From: Rhodospirillaceae bacterium
GTDB taxonomy: Bacteria; Pseudomonadota; Alphaproteobacteria; JAEUKQ01
DNA length: 64,000 bases
Direction of reading: 5' to 3'
Assembly (NCBI GenBank): GCA_016722635.1
Contig: JADKIX010000005.1
Span: 1-64,000 of the forward strand
Shown: positions 54,071 to 63,186 of the stretch, one piece after another
Numbering within the stretch: the first letter of the stretch is position 1
Layout of the letters: every line of letters starts with the position of its first letter
Program-made: the position numbers and the translations under genes
Notes under the pieces: model-generated
Database searches by the model: none
The model's input: the letters and a program-made list of their open reading frames with translations, nothing else
Told to the model about the DNA's origin: nothing

Positions 54071-55339
54071 TCACCACCCGAACGGGTTATAGTCAGCGTT
54101 GGTTTGGCCGGGGGTAGGCAACGCGCGGGTGCGGTCACGCCAGCCGACCGCTAAATAGCGGAAGGCATCGGCGGCGTGGCTGGCCCAATCATGCAAGGGG
54201 CTGGCGCGGAAGGTTTGGCCCTTATCATCCCATTCGCGTCTGTATTGCCGCAGCGCCTCAATCCCCCGCCCGCAGCGATTGATATCAAACTGGCATTGCG
54301 GCAATAATTGGCGCACCGCGTTAATGCCATCCTCCAGCGACAATTTGGGCACAATCCGTCCCTTGATCCCCAATTGCTTGAGGGTCTCGAGGCGGCTGCG
54401 GCCCGTGCCAAGTTCCCGTACCTCCGCATCATGGGGCAGCAAATGCTCGCCGTATTTATAGGGTTTGGCCGCCAATTGGCTGGCATAATAATCCAAGCCC
54501 ACCCCGCTGGCCTCCACATAATCCACCACCGCCAGCCTTCCGGCCTGTTGCTGGTAAAACCAAATCACCGTGCTGTCGCCAATCCCCAAATCCCAGGCCG
54601 TATGCACCGGCAAATCCGGCTGGATGGATAAGGTTGCAAGCGCCCCCTGCTGCTCCAGCCTATTCATCATTTCGCCGTAATAAGCGCCCTGCACGGCGGC
54701 TTGGAAACTGCACTCAAACTCCTGCGCGTATTGATCCGGGCTCATTACCTGCTTGGCGGCGGCCAGTTCATCAAGGGGCAACAGGCCGGTTTCACTGGCT
54801 TTCAAGCGAAAGGTAAACCAGGTTGGATCCAGCTTGGCTTGTTCATAAAGCTTGCAAAAAGCATTGCGCCCCATCGGTGTGCCGATAAAAACCACCCAGC
54901 CCTGCCGGTCGGCCAGCGACGGCCTTATCACCTCGGTCCAAATACGCGGGGACATTTGGGCATATTCATCAAGAACCACGCCGTCCAGATAAAGCCCGCG
55001 CAAGCGTTCCGGGTTATCCGCCCCATACAGGCGCACCCGCGCCCCATTCGGAAAATCCACCCGCAATTCACTTTCATGGAATTTCACCCCAGGGACAGCG
55101 CGGCTATAATGTTTGACATATTCCCAGGCAATATCCTTGGCTTGCACAAAAAACGGGGCAATATAGGCAAAGCGTGGCTGGTTGCGCTTAGAGCTTAAAG
55201 CCCCTTTAATCAATTCGTTGATGCAGGCCACGGTTTTGCCAGCGCGGCGATGGGCCACCCCCACCGCAAAACGCTGCGGGCGTTGGTGTAGGGGCTTAAA
55301 AGCCGCACGCGGGCGATAAGGAATGGTAATGGCGGGCAT
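54071..55339 (-). CDS. Terminase large subunit
   Basis: 422 residues. Packaging motor and nuclease. Walker A in AVGVAHRRAGKTVA, Walker B in LDGVVLDEYAQM, FIGTPMGRNAF (motif III), and the RNase H-like nuclease start HTAWDLGIGDSTVIWFY. Complete. It is separated from the portal by 11 kb of non-phage genes, and from the small subunit by about 3.6 kb. Confidence 0.92.
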   Translation of the reverse strand: MPAITIPYRPRAAFKPLHQRPQRFAVGVAHRRAGKTVACINELIKGALSSKRNQPRFAYIAPFFVQAKDIAWEYVKHYSRAVPGVKFHESELRVDFPNGARVRLYGADNPERLRGLYLDGVVLDEYAQMSPRIWTEVIRPSLADRQGWVVFIGTPMGRNAFCKLYEQAKLDPTWFTFRLKASETGLLPLDELAAAKQVMSPDQYAQEFECSFQAAVQGAYYGEMMNRLEQQGALATLSIQPDLPVHTAWDLGIGDSTVIWFYQQQAGRLAVVDYVEASGVGLDYYASQLAAKPYKYGEHLLPHDAEVRELGTGRSRLETLKQLGIKGRIVPKLSLEDGINAVRQLLPQCQFDINRCGRGIEALRQYRREWDDKGQTFRASPLHDWASHAADAFRYLAVGWRDRTRALPTPGQTNADYNPFGW

Positions 55340-55460
55340 GGCTTATCATCCTTCAGGAAGGGTTGAATTAACATACAGGGAAATAAATTTTGGATTGGTT
55401 TAGGATATCCGCGTTATCTTGACTGATAAAATAAGGGAATCCTACACCCATCTACCACAG

Positions 55461-56003
55461 CTACGATGCGCCCAAACGCAGGGCTATATATTCCAGGGTA
55501 ATGGCATAGCCAAGACCACCAATGATATAAAAATACCATTTCACGCCTTTAACAAGATAGGCCTGGATAGCGGTAATCGTAAAGATCAACAAATAAACAT
55601 CAAAGCGATAATGAAAGGGAATTAAAACCGCATGATCCGCGTAAGGTTGCCGATGGACACTTGTCCATTGGTAGCGCTGCCATTCATAAATCCCGATCAT
55701 CAGCAAATTAAAGGCGGCGAACAAGGAATCCGGGAAATGCCTGTAAATTTGCCAAACTGCTAAGCCACCTGCCATCAATACCGAGAAAAGAGTTAGCCAC
55801 GGATGCTGGGTTGTGATGGCCAGCAAGGCAGCCAACCCTTGGATAAAACCTGCCTGCTGCCAAATATAATAATACCATCCCACCAGGCTTAACCCGAACA
55901 ACGGCCAGAAAATACCCAAGGAAACGGTTTTATCAATGAAAAAAACCGCTTTGGCCGCTTGTTTGATGTTTTTGGTTAGCTCATCGTCCGGCTGCTGCCT
56001 CAT
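55461..56003 (-). CDS. Polytopic membrane protein of unknown function
   Basis: 180 residues from ATG 56003 (AAGGGA upstream); ATG 56021 would add six. Four or five hydrophobic segments (about 30-48, 55-65, 72-90, 104-116, 140-160). No family. It follows the Ivy-like gene at 56023 closely, so it is probably in the same operon. Confidence 0.6.
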   Translation of the reverse strand: MRQQPDDELTKNIKQAAKAVFFIDKTVSLGIFWPLFGLSLVGWYYYIWQQAGFIQGLAALLAITTQHPWLTLFSVLMAGGLAVWQIYRHFPDSLFAAFNLLMIGIYEWQRYQWTSVHRQPYADHAVLIPFHYRFDVYLLIFTITAIQAYLVKGVKWYFYIIGGLGYAITLEYIALRLGAS

Positions 56004-56022
56004 GGCGTCCCTTCGCCTCATT

Positions 56023-56700
56023 TTATGGGTAGGTCAATGGATGGGTAAAACTTTCCTCAAGCCCCCTCAAACAAGCCTGGGCCGAGTCAAAAAGACCGAC
56101 GTCTTGGCAACGCTGTTTTACCTGATCACCGACCGTGGGCAGATCGTCAAATTCCAGGGGTTGTTTCATCCCCTCCTGCCAATAACGGGCAGGCTTTATC
56201 GTCGTAATCGGCCCATCCTGGACTTCCGGTAAAAACAGCAATTGCAGTTTGCCACCCTGACCGTCATTGCCCAAAATAGCAGTATAGAAACCATCTATTG
56301 TCTTTGGATCTACTAAAAAAGGGCGCCAGCTAAAACTGATGATAATACTCTTGGCACAAGCTTCAGGATAATTGTAAGAATAATCGGGATAATCCAATTC
56401 TGGACAGAAACCAATTCTTATAATCGCTTGCCCCTCATCCCCGCTTTCTCGAACCTGGATACCAATGTTATTGACCAATTGGCGGAATTGTTCTTTGGTT
56501 AAAAGTTGTTGTAAAGCGGGGGCAACGCGCGGATGCATAAAAAAACCGCCTTTTTGGATGGCACCTTCATCCCAGCATTGCACCATCATCACACAACTGA
56601 TAAAGCCTTGTTTATCTTCCATTTTCACCGGTACCGCTTCTTGGGCGTTGAGATTTGGTATCCAACCCAGCAGCCAAAAAACAACCAGGTATTTTTTCAT
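56023..56700 (-). CDS. Secreted Ivy-like protein, second subfamily
   Basis: 225 residues from the third of three adjacent ATGs. Signal peptide ending NLNAQE. Conserved with the two genes upstream: FISCVMMVQCWDEG, RIGFCPELDYPDYS, AKSIIISFSWRP, AILGNDGQGGKLQLLFL, YWQEGMKQP, and a Cys near the end. The two-Cys loop followed by IIISFSW resembles the Ivy core, with a longer loop than in the gene at 58132. Periplasmic. Confidence 0.48.
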   Translation of the reverse strand: MKKYLVVFWLLGWIPNLNAQEAVPVKMEDKQGFISCVMMVQCWDEGAIQKGGFFMHPRVAPALQQLLTKEQFRQLVNNIGIQVRESGDEGQAIIRIGFCPELDYPDYSYNYPEACAKSIIISFSWRPFLVDPKTIDGFYTAILGNDGQGGKLQLLFLPEVQDGPITTIKPARYWQEGMKQPLEFDDLPTVGDQVKQRCQDVGLFDSAQACLRGLEESFTHPLTYP

Positions 56701-56760
56701 CATCATTTCCTCTATTAACTTCCTTGTTTGAAGAGATTCTATTGATTCGCTTTATTCCAA

Positions 56761-58101
56761 CTAGGGGAAACCTTTACTTAGTTCTTCCATACAATGATGG
56801 ATGATCTTAAGATCATCTGTTCTCTGACACTTATCCTGCAACAGTTTGCTGACAGCGGGGTCAGCGGACAGGCTGACCATTTTTACCATCCCTTCCTGCC
56901 CGTAGGAAAGGTGGGTTTTACTGCCCTTTTCCACCAGCATCACCTGTAATTCGCCACCCTTTTTATTGGCGCCCAAAATGGCCGGTGAAATATCATAAAG
57001 CTGGTCACGATCGGTCAAATCCAGGGCCACTGGTTTCCAATGGAAACTGATGATCAGGCTGCGCGGGCATCCGGCCGGCTGTTGCCGTTCCTGCTGGTTG
57101 CGGGCAGAACAAAGCCCCAGCTGGATGGTGACCCGCTGCTTATCACCGTCAACTGCGGAACGCAGTTCAACACTATGTTGGACGGCTTGGTAATCAGCCG
57201 GGCTTAAGATTTTCTTTAAGAAAGGGTCAATGCGGTCAAGCCTTAAGAAATCCCCGCCTTCCTTTGAGCCATACACACATTGATGGCGGGCGATGCAAAC
57301 ACCGAAATTCACCAAATCCCAATCTTCCTGGGTTAAGCCCCCATCTTCGTCATCACTATGCCATGCCGTATAGGCCGCAGGCTGCCAGTCCGATGACCAT
57401 ATTTCCCTTAAGATCCCCAGGCACGTCGTAAGCTGCGCCTCAAATGAATGCTCAGGGGTATCCACCAAGCTTAAACAGGTTTTCGTTGATAGGTGATCAA
57501 GGCCCAAATCTTCCTGAAGGTAAATATATTTTTTCATTCCTTCCTGCCAATATCTCATAGAGGGCCGGCCATCTATTTTTTGATATTTCAGAATCTGAAT
57601 GAAGCCGCCCCGCCCATCGGCGCCGACCATCGCGTCGTAAAAACCCTCCATCGATATCCTGATCCGGCTGCCTTTTTCCCAAGAAGGCACCCAGGCAAAA
57701 TTGAAAATATCGACCCCATCGCAATCCTTGAACCATTCAATCGGTTTCTGGTGATCGATATTAACGGGGCAGTAGCCCCAGATATTAATGTTTTGCTGCA
57801 GGCGCCCACGGGCTTCGGTACCGGCCCGATCTTCGATATAAAAACGCTTTTGGATGACGCCTTGCCACACACTTCTTACATCGTAATCCCGCGAATAGTC
57901 CGGATTCAGCATATGGTTCAAGGCATCCCGCACCCGCAGATTCTTGAAAAAATCGCCCTTGATGTGATCATTCGGCCAGCATTCCCCGTTGTTCATGCAT
58001 TGCACGAAAGCCTCTTTATCTTCTTTGGTCACTATCGGCGCTTGTGCCAAAGCCAGTGGTGTGATCAGCAAAAATCCAAGAATTGCTAAAATTTTCTTCA
58101 T
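56761..58101 (-). CDS. Secreted tandem-duplicated Ivy-like protein
   Basis: 446 residues with signal peptide ending LALAQA. Two copies of the same domain: about 22-235 (FVQCMNNGECWPND, GYCPVNIDHQ, GFYDAMVGADGRGGFIQIL, YWQEGMKKY) and about 255-446 (FGVCIARHQCVYG, LGLCSARN, RSLIISFHWKP, AILGANKKGGELQVML, SYGQEGMVK). Each copy ends in a Cys-containing helix. A two-domain form of the neighbour at 56023. Confidence 0.5.
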   Translation of the reverse strand: MKKILAILGFLLITPLALAQAPIVTKEDKEAFVQCMNNGECWPNDHIKGDFFKNLRVRDALNHMLNPDYSRDYDVRSVWQGVIQKRFYIEDRAGTEARGRLQQNINIWGYCPVNIDHQKPIEWFKDCDGVDIFNFAWVPSWEKGSRIRISMEGFYDAMVGADGRGGFIQILKYQKIDGRPSMRYWQEGMKKYIYLQEDLGLDHLSTKTCLSLVDTPEHSFEAQLTTCLGILREIWSSDWQPAAYTAWHSDDEDGGLTQEDWDLVNFGVCIARHQCVYGSKEGGDFLRLDRIDPFLKKILSPADYQAVQHSVELRSAVDGDKQRVTIQLGLCSARNQQERQQPAGCPRSLIISFHWKPVALDLTDRDQLYDISPAILGANKKGGELQVMLVEKGSKTHLSYGQEGMVKMVSLSADPAVSKLLQDKCQRTDDLKIIHHCMEELSKGFP

Positions 58102-58131
58102 GTTATCTCCTAATACATGTTCGCATTTGGC

Positions 58132-58832
58132 TTATTTTCCTTTTCCAAATGCCTGTTCTAAGGCCTGCATACACTCCGCTGGACTTTTGAGTAGGGGTTC
58201 TAAGTCCACTAGGACCTTACTACAGATACCCTTAAATAGGTCAGAGTCTTGTTTTTATGATCATTTTTTCTGCCATGCCCTCTTGCCAATACGCAGCTTC
58301 TGTGGGCGAATATACATACAGGATTTGCATCTTGCCACCCTGGCCATCTTTCCCTAACATACCCCTGATAATCGCTCGATAATTAATAGGTCTTTCGGAC
58401 CTAAAGTCGGTGCCTTCAGCGTCTTTTTCATAGACATCCCAAATTTTCCAGGAACTACCCCAACTGAAAGAAACAACCAGCGTGCGGCCGCAAGGCTGGG
58501 GCGGACAAAAACCAAAAGCCACAGCATCAATTCGGTCGTCTCTAGTAAAGAATTCCAATGCCACGCCTTTGTTGTCATCCAGAACGTAAAGCGACACGCC
58601 TGTGTTAGCAACCAGGGCTCCGTATTCAGCCGGGGTTAAAAATTTCTTGAGTGCCGGGGCAAAGCGATCCATTTCAAAGAAATTGGGATGCTGGCGCGCT
58701 TCCCAACATTGACCACCTATTACACATTCGAAGAACCAGTAGGATTGATACGATGATAAGCCCGTTTGCGCCTGGGCAGAACTGTAAAAAACAGCCCAAA
58801 AACCGACAATAATCCAAGTAATATTCTTTTGC
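58132..58832 (-). pseudogene. Ivy-like protein, second subfamily, frameshifted near its end
   Basis: From ATG 58832: signal peptide ending SAQAQ, FFECVIGGQCWEAR, FGFCPPQPCGRTLVVSFSW (a C-x4-C loop, closest of its group to Ivy CKPHDC), MLGKDGQGGKMQILYV, YWQEGMAEK. The frame stops at 58241, but removing one A from AAAAA restores ICSKVLVDLEPLL and ECMQALEQAFGKGK to TAA 58132, matching the C-terminal helix of the paralogues. Confidence 0.5.
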
Positions 58833-58923
58833 ATCTGAATTCCTGTAGGTGAATACGGGTTAAGCAAATAAAGCGCTTCTTATGGTAAAAGAACAAAAAA
58901 TATTTTACCTGATTTGATCAAGC

Positions 58924-59472
58924 TTAACCAGCGTTTTCTTCGCCCACCAACCACTGCACCTGCCATGGTTCTGCAAGCTGCTGATTGTCTGGCTGACCTT
59001 CCCCATCAACCAAGCCATATTTCTTGGGCGCCAAGCGGGCAATCAGCCATTTGCGGGCATCAATCCGCAATTTGGCTCGCTGCACATGTTCGGTGTTAAA
59101 AACCAGCTGCTCATCAATTGAGCCGCGTTTAGCTTTTTTCAGCCAATCCTCCTCATTTTGATCGGCGATTGCCAAAATTTCCTCAGCCAGCAAATCCGCC
59201 TGAATTTCGCGGGCAGCGGCATATAGCTGGCGAAATTCCTGCTTGTTAGCCAGCCAATACAAAATGGTGCGGCGCACCGCCGGAGGCTCATTGCCCGCGC
59301 AAATTTGGCGCAAACTTTCCCCCTGCATCAGACGGTTACAAATATCCTCAGCCAATTTGTCATTATAAGGGCGCGGTTTTTTACCCGTCCTTTTGGTAGG
59401 GGGTTGGCCCCCAAACAAATCGGTGGCTGGCAATGGGTCGGTTAACCCTATATTAGCCAGGGGTTTCGTCAT
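58924..59472 (-). CDS. Terminase small subunit
   Basis: 182 residues from ATG 59472. Helix-turn-helix type N-terminal part RPYNDKLAEDICNRLMQGES and LRQICAG, then EIQADLLAEEILAIAD and the diagnostic QRAKLRIDARKWL with APKKYG. It recognises packaging DNA for the large subunit. The start is uncertain: AAGGAG directly abuts ATG 59487, and a TTG at 59481 is better spaced. First phage-type gene on this side. Confidence 0.85.
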   Translation of the reverse strand: MTKPLANIGLTDPLPATDLFGGQPPTKRTGKKPRPYNDKLAEDICNRLMQGESLRQICAGNEPPAVRRTILYWLANKQEFRQLYAAAREIQADLLAEEILAIADQNEEDWLKKAKRGSIDEQLVFNTEHVQRAKLRIDARKWLIARLAPKKYGLVDGEGQPDNQQLAEPWQVQWLVGEENAG

Positions 59473-59779
59473 ATCTGCCAATTTCATCTCCTTGAACGGA
59501 ACTTTGATCTTAATCTGGGTGTGGCATTCATTTTTTGAGTTTTTACGTAAGCTTTTATTTTTTTTGGGAAGGCAAGCAACAGCCAGACCGCCCGGTTGTG
59601 AAAAAACCCGCTGGCAACCGATCATCCTAAAATTTGGCAAGCTTGACCTGGGCAAGTGGGCTAATTTCAAGCAAAATTATACCTTACTGATAAGTTAAGC
59701 TTACTTTGTATTAAAAAACGTGATATGAATGGATACTATCCATTTGCTTTTACCCAATTACTTTTAAAAGGATTTTCTC

Positions 59780-60277
59780 ATGCTTGCCATATTATCAACG
59801 ACGGCACGTTCCCGATTCGCCATCGCCCTAGCCTTATTCCTAGCTTATTTGGGGGTATCGCAGGCCGTTGCCCAACAACCAACCGTACCCACGCCGCCAG
59901 TGGTTGCAACCGCCCCAACCATTGCGGACCCGAAAGTTTGGGTAGGAAAATTTTTGCAAACCTTACACAAAAACGGGGTTATCCCGGCGGTTGAAATGCT
60001 GATGAATGAAAGTTTATATAATGTTCGCAACAACAAACCTGAAATCCAAAAGCAATTGATCAACGCCTTGAACAATGCAGGCGCCTTGCTTGGGCAAATT
60101 GTCCGCACGGAAATGGTGGAAGTGAAAAATTTTGGCACAGGCCTTACCCGTTACCGCGCCCTGGTTCATTACCAACAAGGGCCATTGCTGGTTGAAATCA
60201 CCTTTCATAAGGCCGAAAAACAATGGGTGTTGATTGGTTATAATATCAATGGCAGCATCTCGGTCAGCGCGTTTTAA
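59780..60277 (+). CDS. Secreted protein of unknown function
   Basis: 165 residues from ATG 59780 (AAAGGA upstream). Signal peptide about 1-31 (ends AVAQQ), Pro/Thr linker, then WVGKFLQTLHKNGVIPAVE and a beta-rich end with WVLIGYNINGSI. The size suggests a small alpha-beta (NTF2- or DUF3887-like) fold but I cannot confirm it. Followed by a strong hairpin. Confidence 0.65.
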   Translation: MLAILSTTARSRFAIALALFLAYLGVSQAVAQQPTVPTPPVVATAPTIADPKVWVGKFLQTLHKNGVIPAVEMLMNESLYNVRNNKPEIQKQLINALNNAGALLGQIVRTEMVEVKNFGTGLTRYRALVHYQQGPLLVEITFHKAEKQWVLIGYNINGSISVSAF

Positions 60278-60290
60278 CCAAAGTTCTCAT

Positions 60291-60322
60291 GATCCCTGCC
60301 AACCAACAGGTTGGCAGGGATC
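60291..60322 (+). terminator. Long perfect hairpin after the secreted protein gene
   Basis: GATCCCTGCCAACC-AACA-GGTTGGCAGGGATC, a 14-pair perfect stem 13 bp past the stop. There is no U run on the plus strand, so it may stabilise the 3' end or be a protein site rather than a simple terminator. Confidence 0.55.
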
Positions 60323-60744
60323 AATCCCACTGTTGCCCGTATCATACATGATCCTTTGATTTGCATTGCACCAACCGCATGCAACATGACGTGGTACACG
60401 GTGTACCCGGTAATTTGACAGGGAATAAGCTGTCCGGCGCCTACACGAGTGCTAGTGGTCGGCCAATGACCCATCAACGCACTGGGAGGAGATGTTGTGC
60501 GAACCGGATCATGATGTTGAAGGTTTGACCAATTGTTTCATCATGCCAGCAAGTTCACACTTGGTCAAGCCAGGGCATGTAGGGGTTACCCGGCATATTA
60601 ACCGAAAGGCAGCATCCGGGTTGGTAAGTATCTACACCGTGACACATAATGCGCACAACCCCTATTTGGTTGGCAGTACTGATAGATAAGGGTTCAGTCA
60701 CAAGATGGGTGATAGGAGGCCTAGCAATATTTTGTGCCCCAGAC
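60323..60744. other. Gap of about 420 bp between two hairpins
   Basis: No recognised gene. A 65-codon plus-strand frame (60492-60689) starts directly on a GGAGGAG site, which is too close for normal initiation, and resembles nothing known. I found no tRNA-like fold by eye. Confidence 0.4.
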
Positions 60745-60784
60745 AACAAACACCCGCCAGCTTGAAGGCCGGTGGGTGTTTGTT
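60745..60784 (-). terminator. Hairpin after the beta-barrel/beta-helix gene
   Basis: AACAAACACCC and GGGTGTTTGTT form an 11-pair stem around an inner GC-rich section. It lies 33 bp past the stop at 60817. The arm ends in TTTGTT but there is no longer U run. Confidence 0.6.
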
Positions 60785-60816
60785 GGTAAGTACGGGCAAC
60801 TTAGTTTATCTATAGA

Positions 60817-62637
60817 CTAGTCACTGCCACCCGTGCCATTGGGCGCATTTGGTTGTAGGTTGACATCCGTGGCGGTATTGCCACCCCGGTCTTCCATCAC
60901 ACCCACATCATCCCAGCTATACCCTGTATCCCAGATGTTGAGGATAATCCCCTCAAAACTAACGGTTCCCGATGACTGGGCACCGATAACCACAGCGGTC
61001 GTACCAAACCGCCTAGTCTGGTGCGTCCCTTGCAACGTGATATTTTTCAACTCTACCGCCCCGACGTTACCGTCAAGAACGATCCCACGTGAACGCTCGC
61101 CAGAAATTTCCATTAACCCATCTTCTATTTTGATCCCCTCTCCGCGCACAATCTCGATACCTATAGAACCACTGATCTGGAAATTTTTGACTAAGATGTC
61201 CCGGCTACCCTCAACCACCAAGCCTTTTGACCCTTCTGACATATTAAGTTTAACATCCTCGACCACCACCTGATCACCCTTCAAGATGTTCATACCCACG
61301 GAACTTCCGCTTAACCGCAAATGATCAACATACACATTTTTGGCATATTGGACATCAAGCAAGTTTAGCTCAATCGTCCTACCTGCCCCTTCGGTAATAT
61401 CTCCTAAAGTGCCAGGCGCGGCATATGTAGCGGAAAGCCCACTGGTTACACCTTGGAAAGACAGGTTTGTTCCACCCCCCACCACCCCACTATTATTGGC
61501 CGCAATGAGCAGGTTTTGATCGGTAGCCAACGTCACCGGCCCATCGATCAGCAAGATGCCGCCATCGGCCAGCGCGGCTGCTTGCTCATGCGCCAAACTT
61601 TGGTTAGCCGCATTGACATAGCGTAATTCGGTAACCACCGCATCCGTCTTATCCCATTTCACCGCTTCTTCAATATGGGTAACCACATTGGTAACCTCAG
61701 ATCTCACTTCAGGACGGGCACGGTCTTGCAAGGCCATCCTTCTTGGGGCTTGCGATAAGAAGCGTTGACGGGGGTCATTGATAATGGCTGCAGGCCCCAG
61801 ATTTACCCGCAACCCTAAGCCAAACGAGGCAACCGTACCAATTTCGCGGTCACGCCGCCCATGGGCCGACATCGTGAATTGCACGCCGCCAGCCAACGGC
61901 AAGGCCACATCAAGCCCAGCCTCAACCCCCCTCAGCTGTTTGCCGTCACGGTCCATCATATACACCCCAACATTCGGCGTGATATCAATGGATTGGAAAA
62001 ACGGCAAGCGGTAGGCAATTTGCAGATCAGCGCTCCAACGGTTCCGTTCCGTAACCTGTGTGGTACTGTTGACATTCTCCCCTACCAATATTGGTACGCA
62101 AACTTGTGGGTTGCTTGGGTTACAAGAACCCGGCGTTTTGTCACGCAGCGCCAACGCAGTTGTTTGGGTGTTCACGGATGAGGAGGATACGCCCCTCTCT
62201 TTCTGCAATACGGGGATATACCCGTTCAGGCTGATCGCAAGACCGCCCGGGATGAAAATTTCCAAGCCTGCGGTGGCCCCGTAAAAACGATTGCGGCTGT
62301 CGCTTTGACTGATATCAAAACTGCCGTTTAAGCCGATGCCCACCCCATCAACCCCCGCTGGCAAGAAGCGGTATCCCGCCCCGAACGATCCGACCGGGCT
62401 GCCCCCATGGTTGAACCCACCCCTCCACCCTCCCTCAATCATGGTATAGAACATGCCGGTGGGTGCGGAAAACAACGGCATCATCAGGCCAGCATTCGCC
62501 CCGAACCCCCCATTGCCTTTCTCATAAATGCTTTCCAAATTTAAGCTGCCCGCGAACTGCGCCTGGGCCCCCCCACTGATTCCGACCGCGCAAACGGTTG
62601 CCAGTAGCATCTCTTTCATTCCTAATTGTTTTTTCAT
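60817..62637 (-). CDS. Outer-membrane beta-barrel with C-terminal beta-helix
   Basis: 606 residues from ATG 62637 (GAGGAG 7 nt upstream). Signal peptide ending GGAQAQF. Residues about 25-290 alternate like barrel strands (GAGYRFLPAGVDGVGIGLNG, GATAGLEIFIPGGLAISLNG), similar to inverse-autotransporter barrels of intimin type. A short helical linker follows, then a right-handed beta-helix-like region with repeats such as VDHLRLSGSSVGMNI and VKNFQISGSIGIEI. An adhesin or surface-exposed passenger is plausible. Confidence 0.6.
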   Translation of the reverse strand: MKKQLGMKEMLLATVCAVGISGGAQAQFAGSLNLESIYEKGNGGFGANAGLMMPLFSAPTGMFYTMIEGGWRGGFNHGGSPVGSFGAGYRFLPAGVDGVGIGLNGSFDISQSDSRNRFYGATAGLEIFIPGGLAISLNGYIPVLQKERGVSSSSVNTQTTALALRDKTPGSCNPSNPQVCVPILVGENVNSTTQVTERNRWSADLQIAYRLPFFQSIDITPNVGVYMMDRDGKQLRGVEAGLDVALPLAGGVQFTMSAHGRRDREIGTVASFGLGLRVNLGPAAIINDPRQRFLSQAPRRMALQDRARPEVRSEVTNVVTHIEEAVKWDKTDAVVTELRYVNAANQSLAHEQAAALADGGILLIDGPVTLATDQNLLIAANNSGVVGGGTNLSFQGVTSGLSATYAAPGTLGDITEGAGRTIELNLLDVQYAKNVYVDHLRLSGSSVGMNILKGDQVVVEDVKLNMSEGSKGLVVEGSRDILVKNFQISGSIGIEIVRGEGIKIEDGLMEISGERSRGIVLDGNVGAVELKNITLQGTHQTRRFGTTAVVIGAQSSGTVSFEGIILNIWDTGYSWDDVGVMEDRGGNTATDVNLQPNAPNGTGGSD

Positions 62638-63186
62638 AATCATTCTCCTCATTCTGCCTTATATCGTTATATTTATGTGATAGATTGTTGATCTCATCTG
62701 TCTGATCCATCCAACCTCACGGAAATCCTGTGATCTACCCTGTGTGTGATCTCGTTCTTCTCGTTACGATTGATTTTTATCCCTGAACCTTTAACAAAAG
62801 GTTAACAAAAAATATTTTCTTGATATGGTTTTAGGAATCATTGATAGGTGCCGTTGGTGCCATAGCTTTCAGGTTATCCAACCGAAGGTTTTTTTTAAGG
62901 GGAATGGCCCTTAACAACCGTGATCGCCATCGGTCACCAAAATACCGACCGATCTATCATCAGATAAGTTTTCCTAAAATATCCCAAACCCTAGTTTTAT
63001 GGGTATGTTATAATTGAGCGCGATTGAAAGGATTGGTGCAAAAATACAACAATTATCCCCAATCATGTCTATCATGCTAAAAAACATTAGACCGAATATG
63101 ATGAATCAGCTACAAGGGGTAAGATTTACTATTAAATTACTTAATAACTGACTCATATCTTAATGAATAAATCTTAAGGAATAATC
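62638..63186. other. Divergent promoter region between two outer-membrane protein genes
   Basis: About 550 bp, AT-rich, between two diverging starts. It must hold both promoters. I see no palindrome, RNA gene or repeat strong enough to call. Confidence 0.5.

Larger units (their letters stand above)
17943..59472 (-). mobile_element. T7-like (podovirus-type) prophage or phage-derived cluster with cargo
   Basis: Boundaries are the outermost phage-type genes: the lysis genes at 17943 and the small terminase at 59472. Minus-strand order is terS, terL, gp13-like, portal, scaffold, major capsid, tail tubular A and B, internal virion proteins, tail fibre, fibre tips, holin, endolysin, spanin-like genes. 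No integrase, repressor, polymerase or primase and no attachment repeats were found. Several virion genes are broken and about half the span is non-phage cargo. It may be defective, domesticated, or missing modules outside the window. Confidence 0.8.

Noticed and set aside
57493..58089. Plus-strand open frame of 198 codons
   Set aside because: Shadow of the tandem-domain secreted protein on the minus strand, which has a signal peptide and paralogues.
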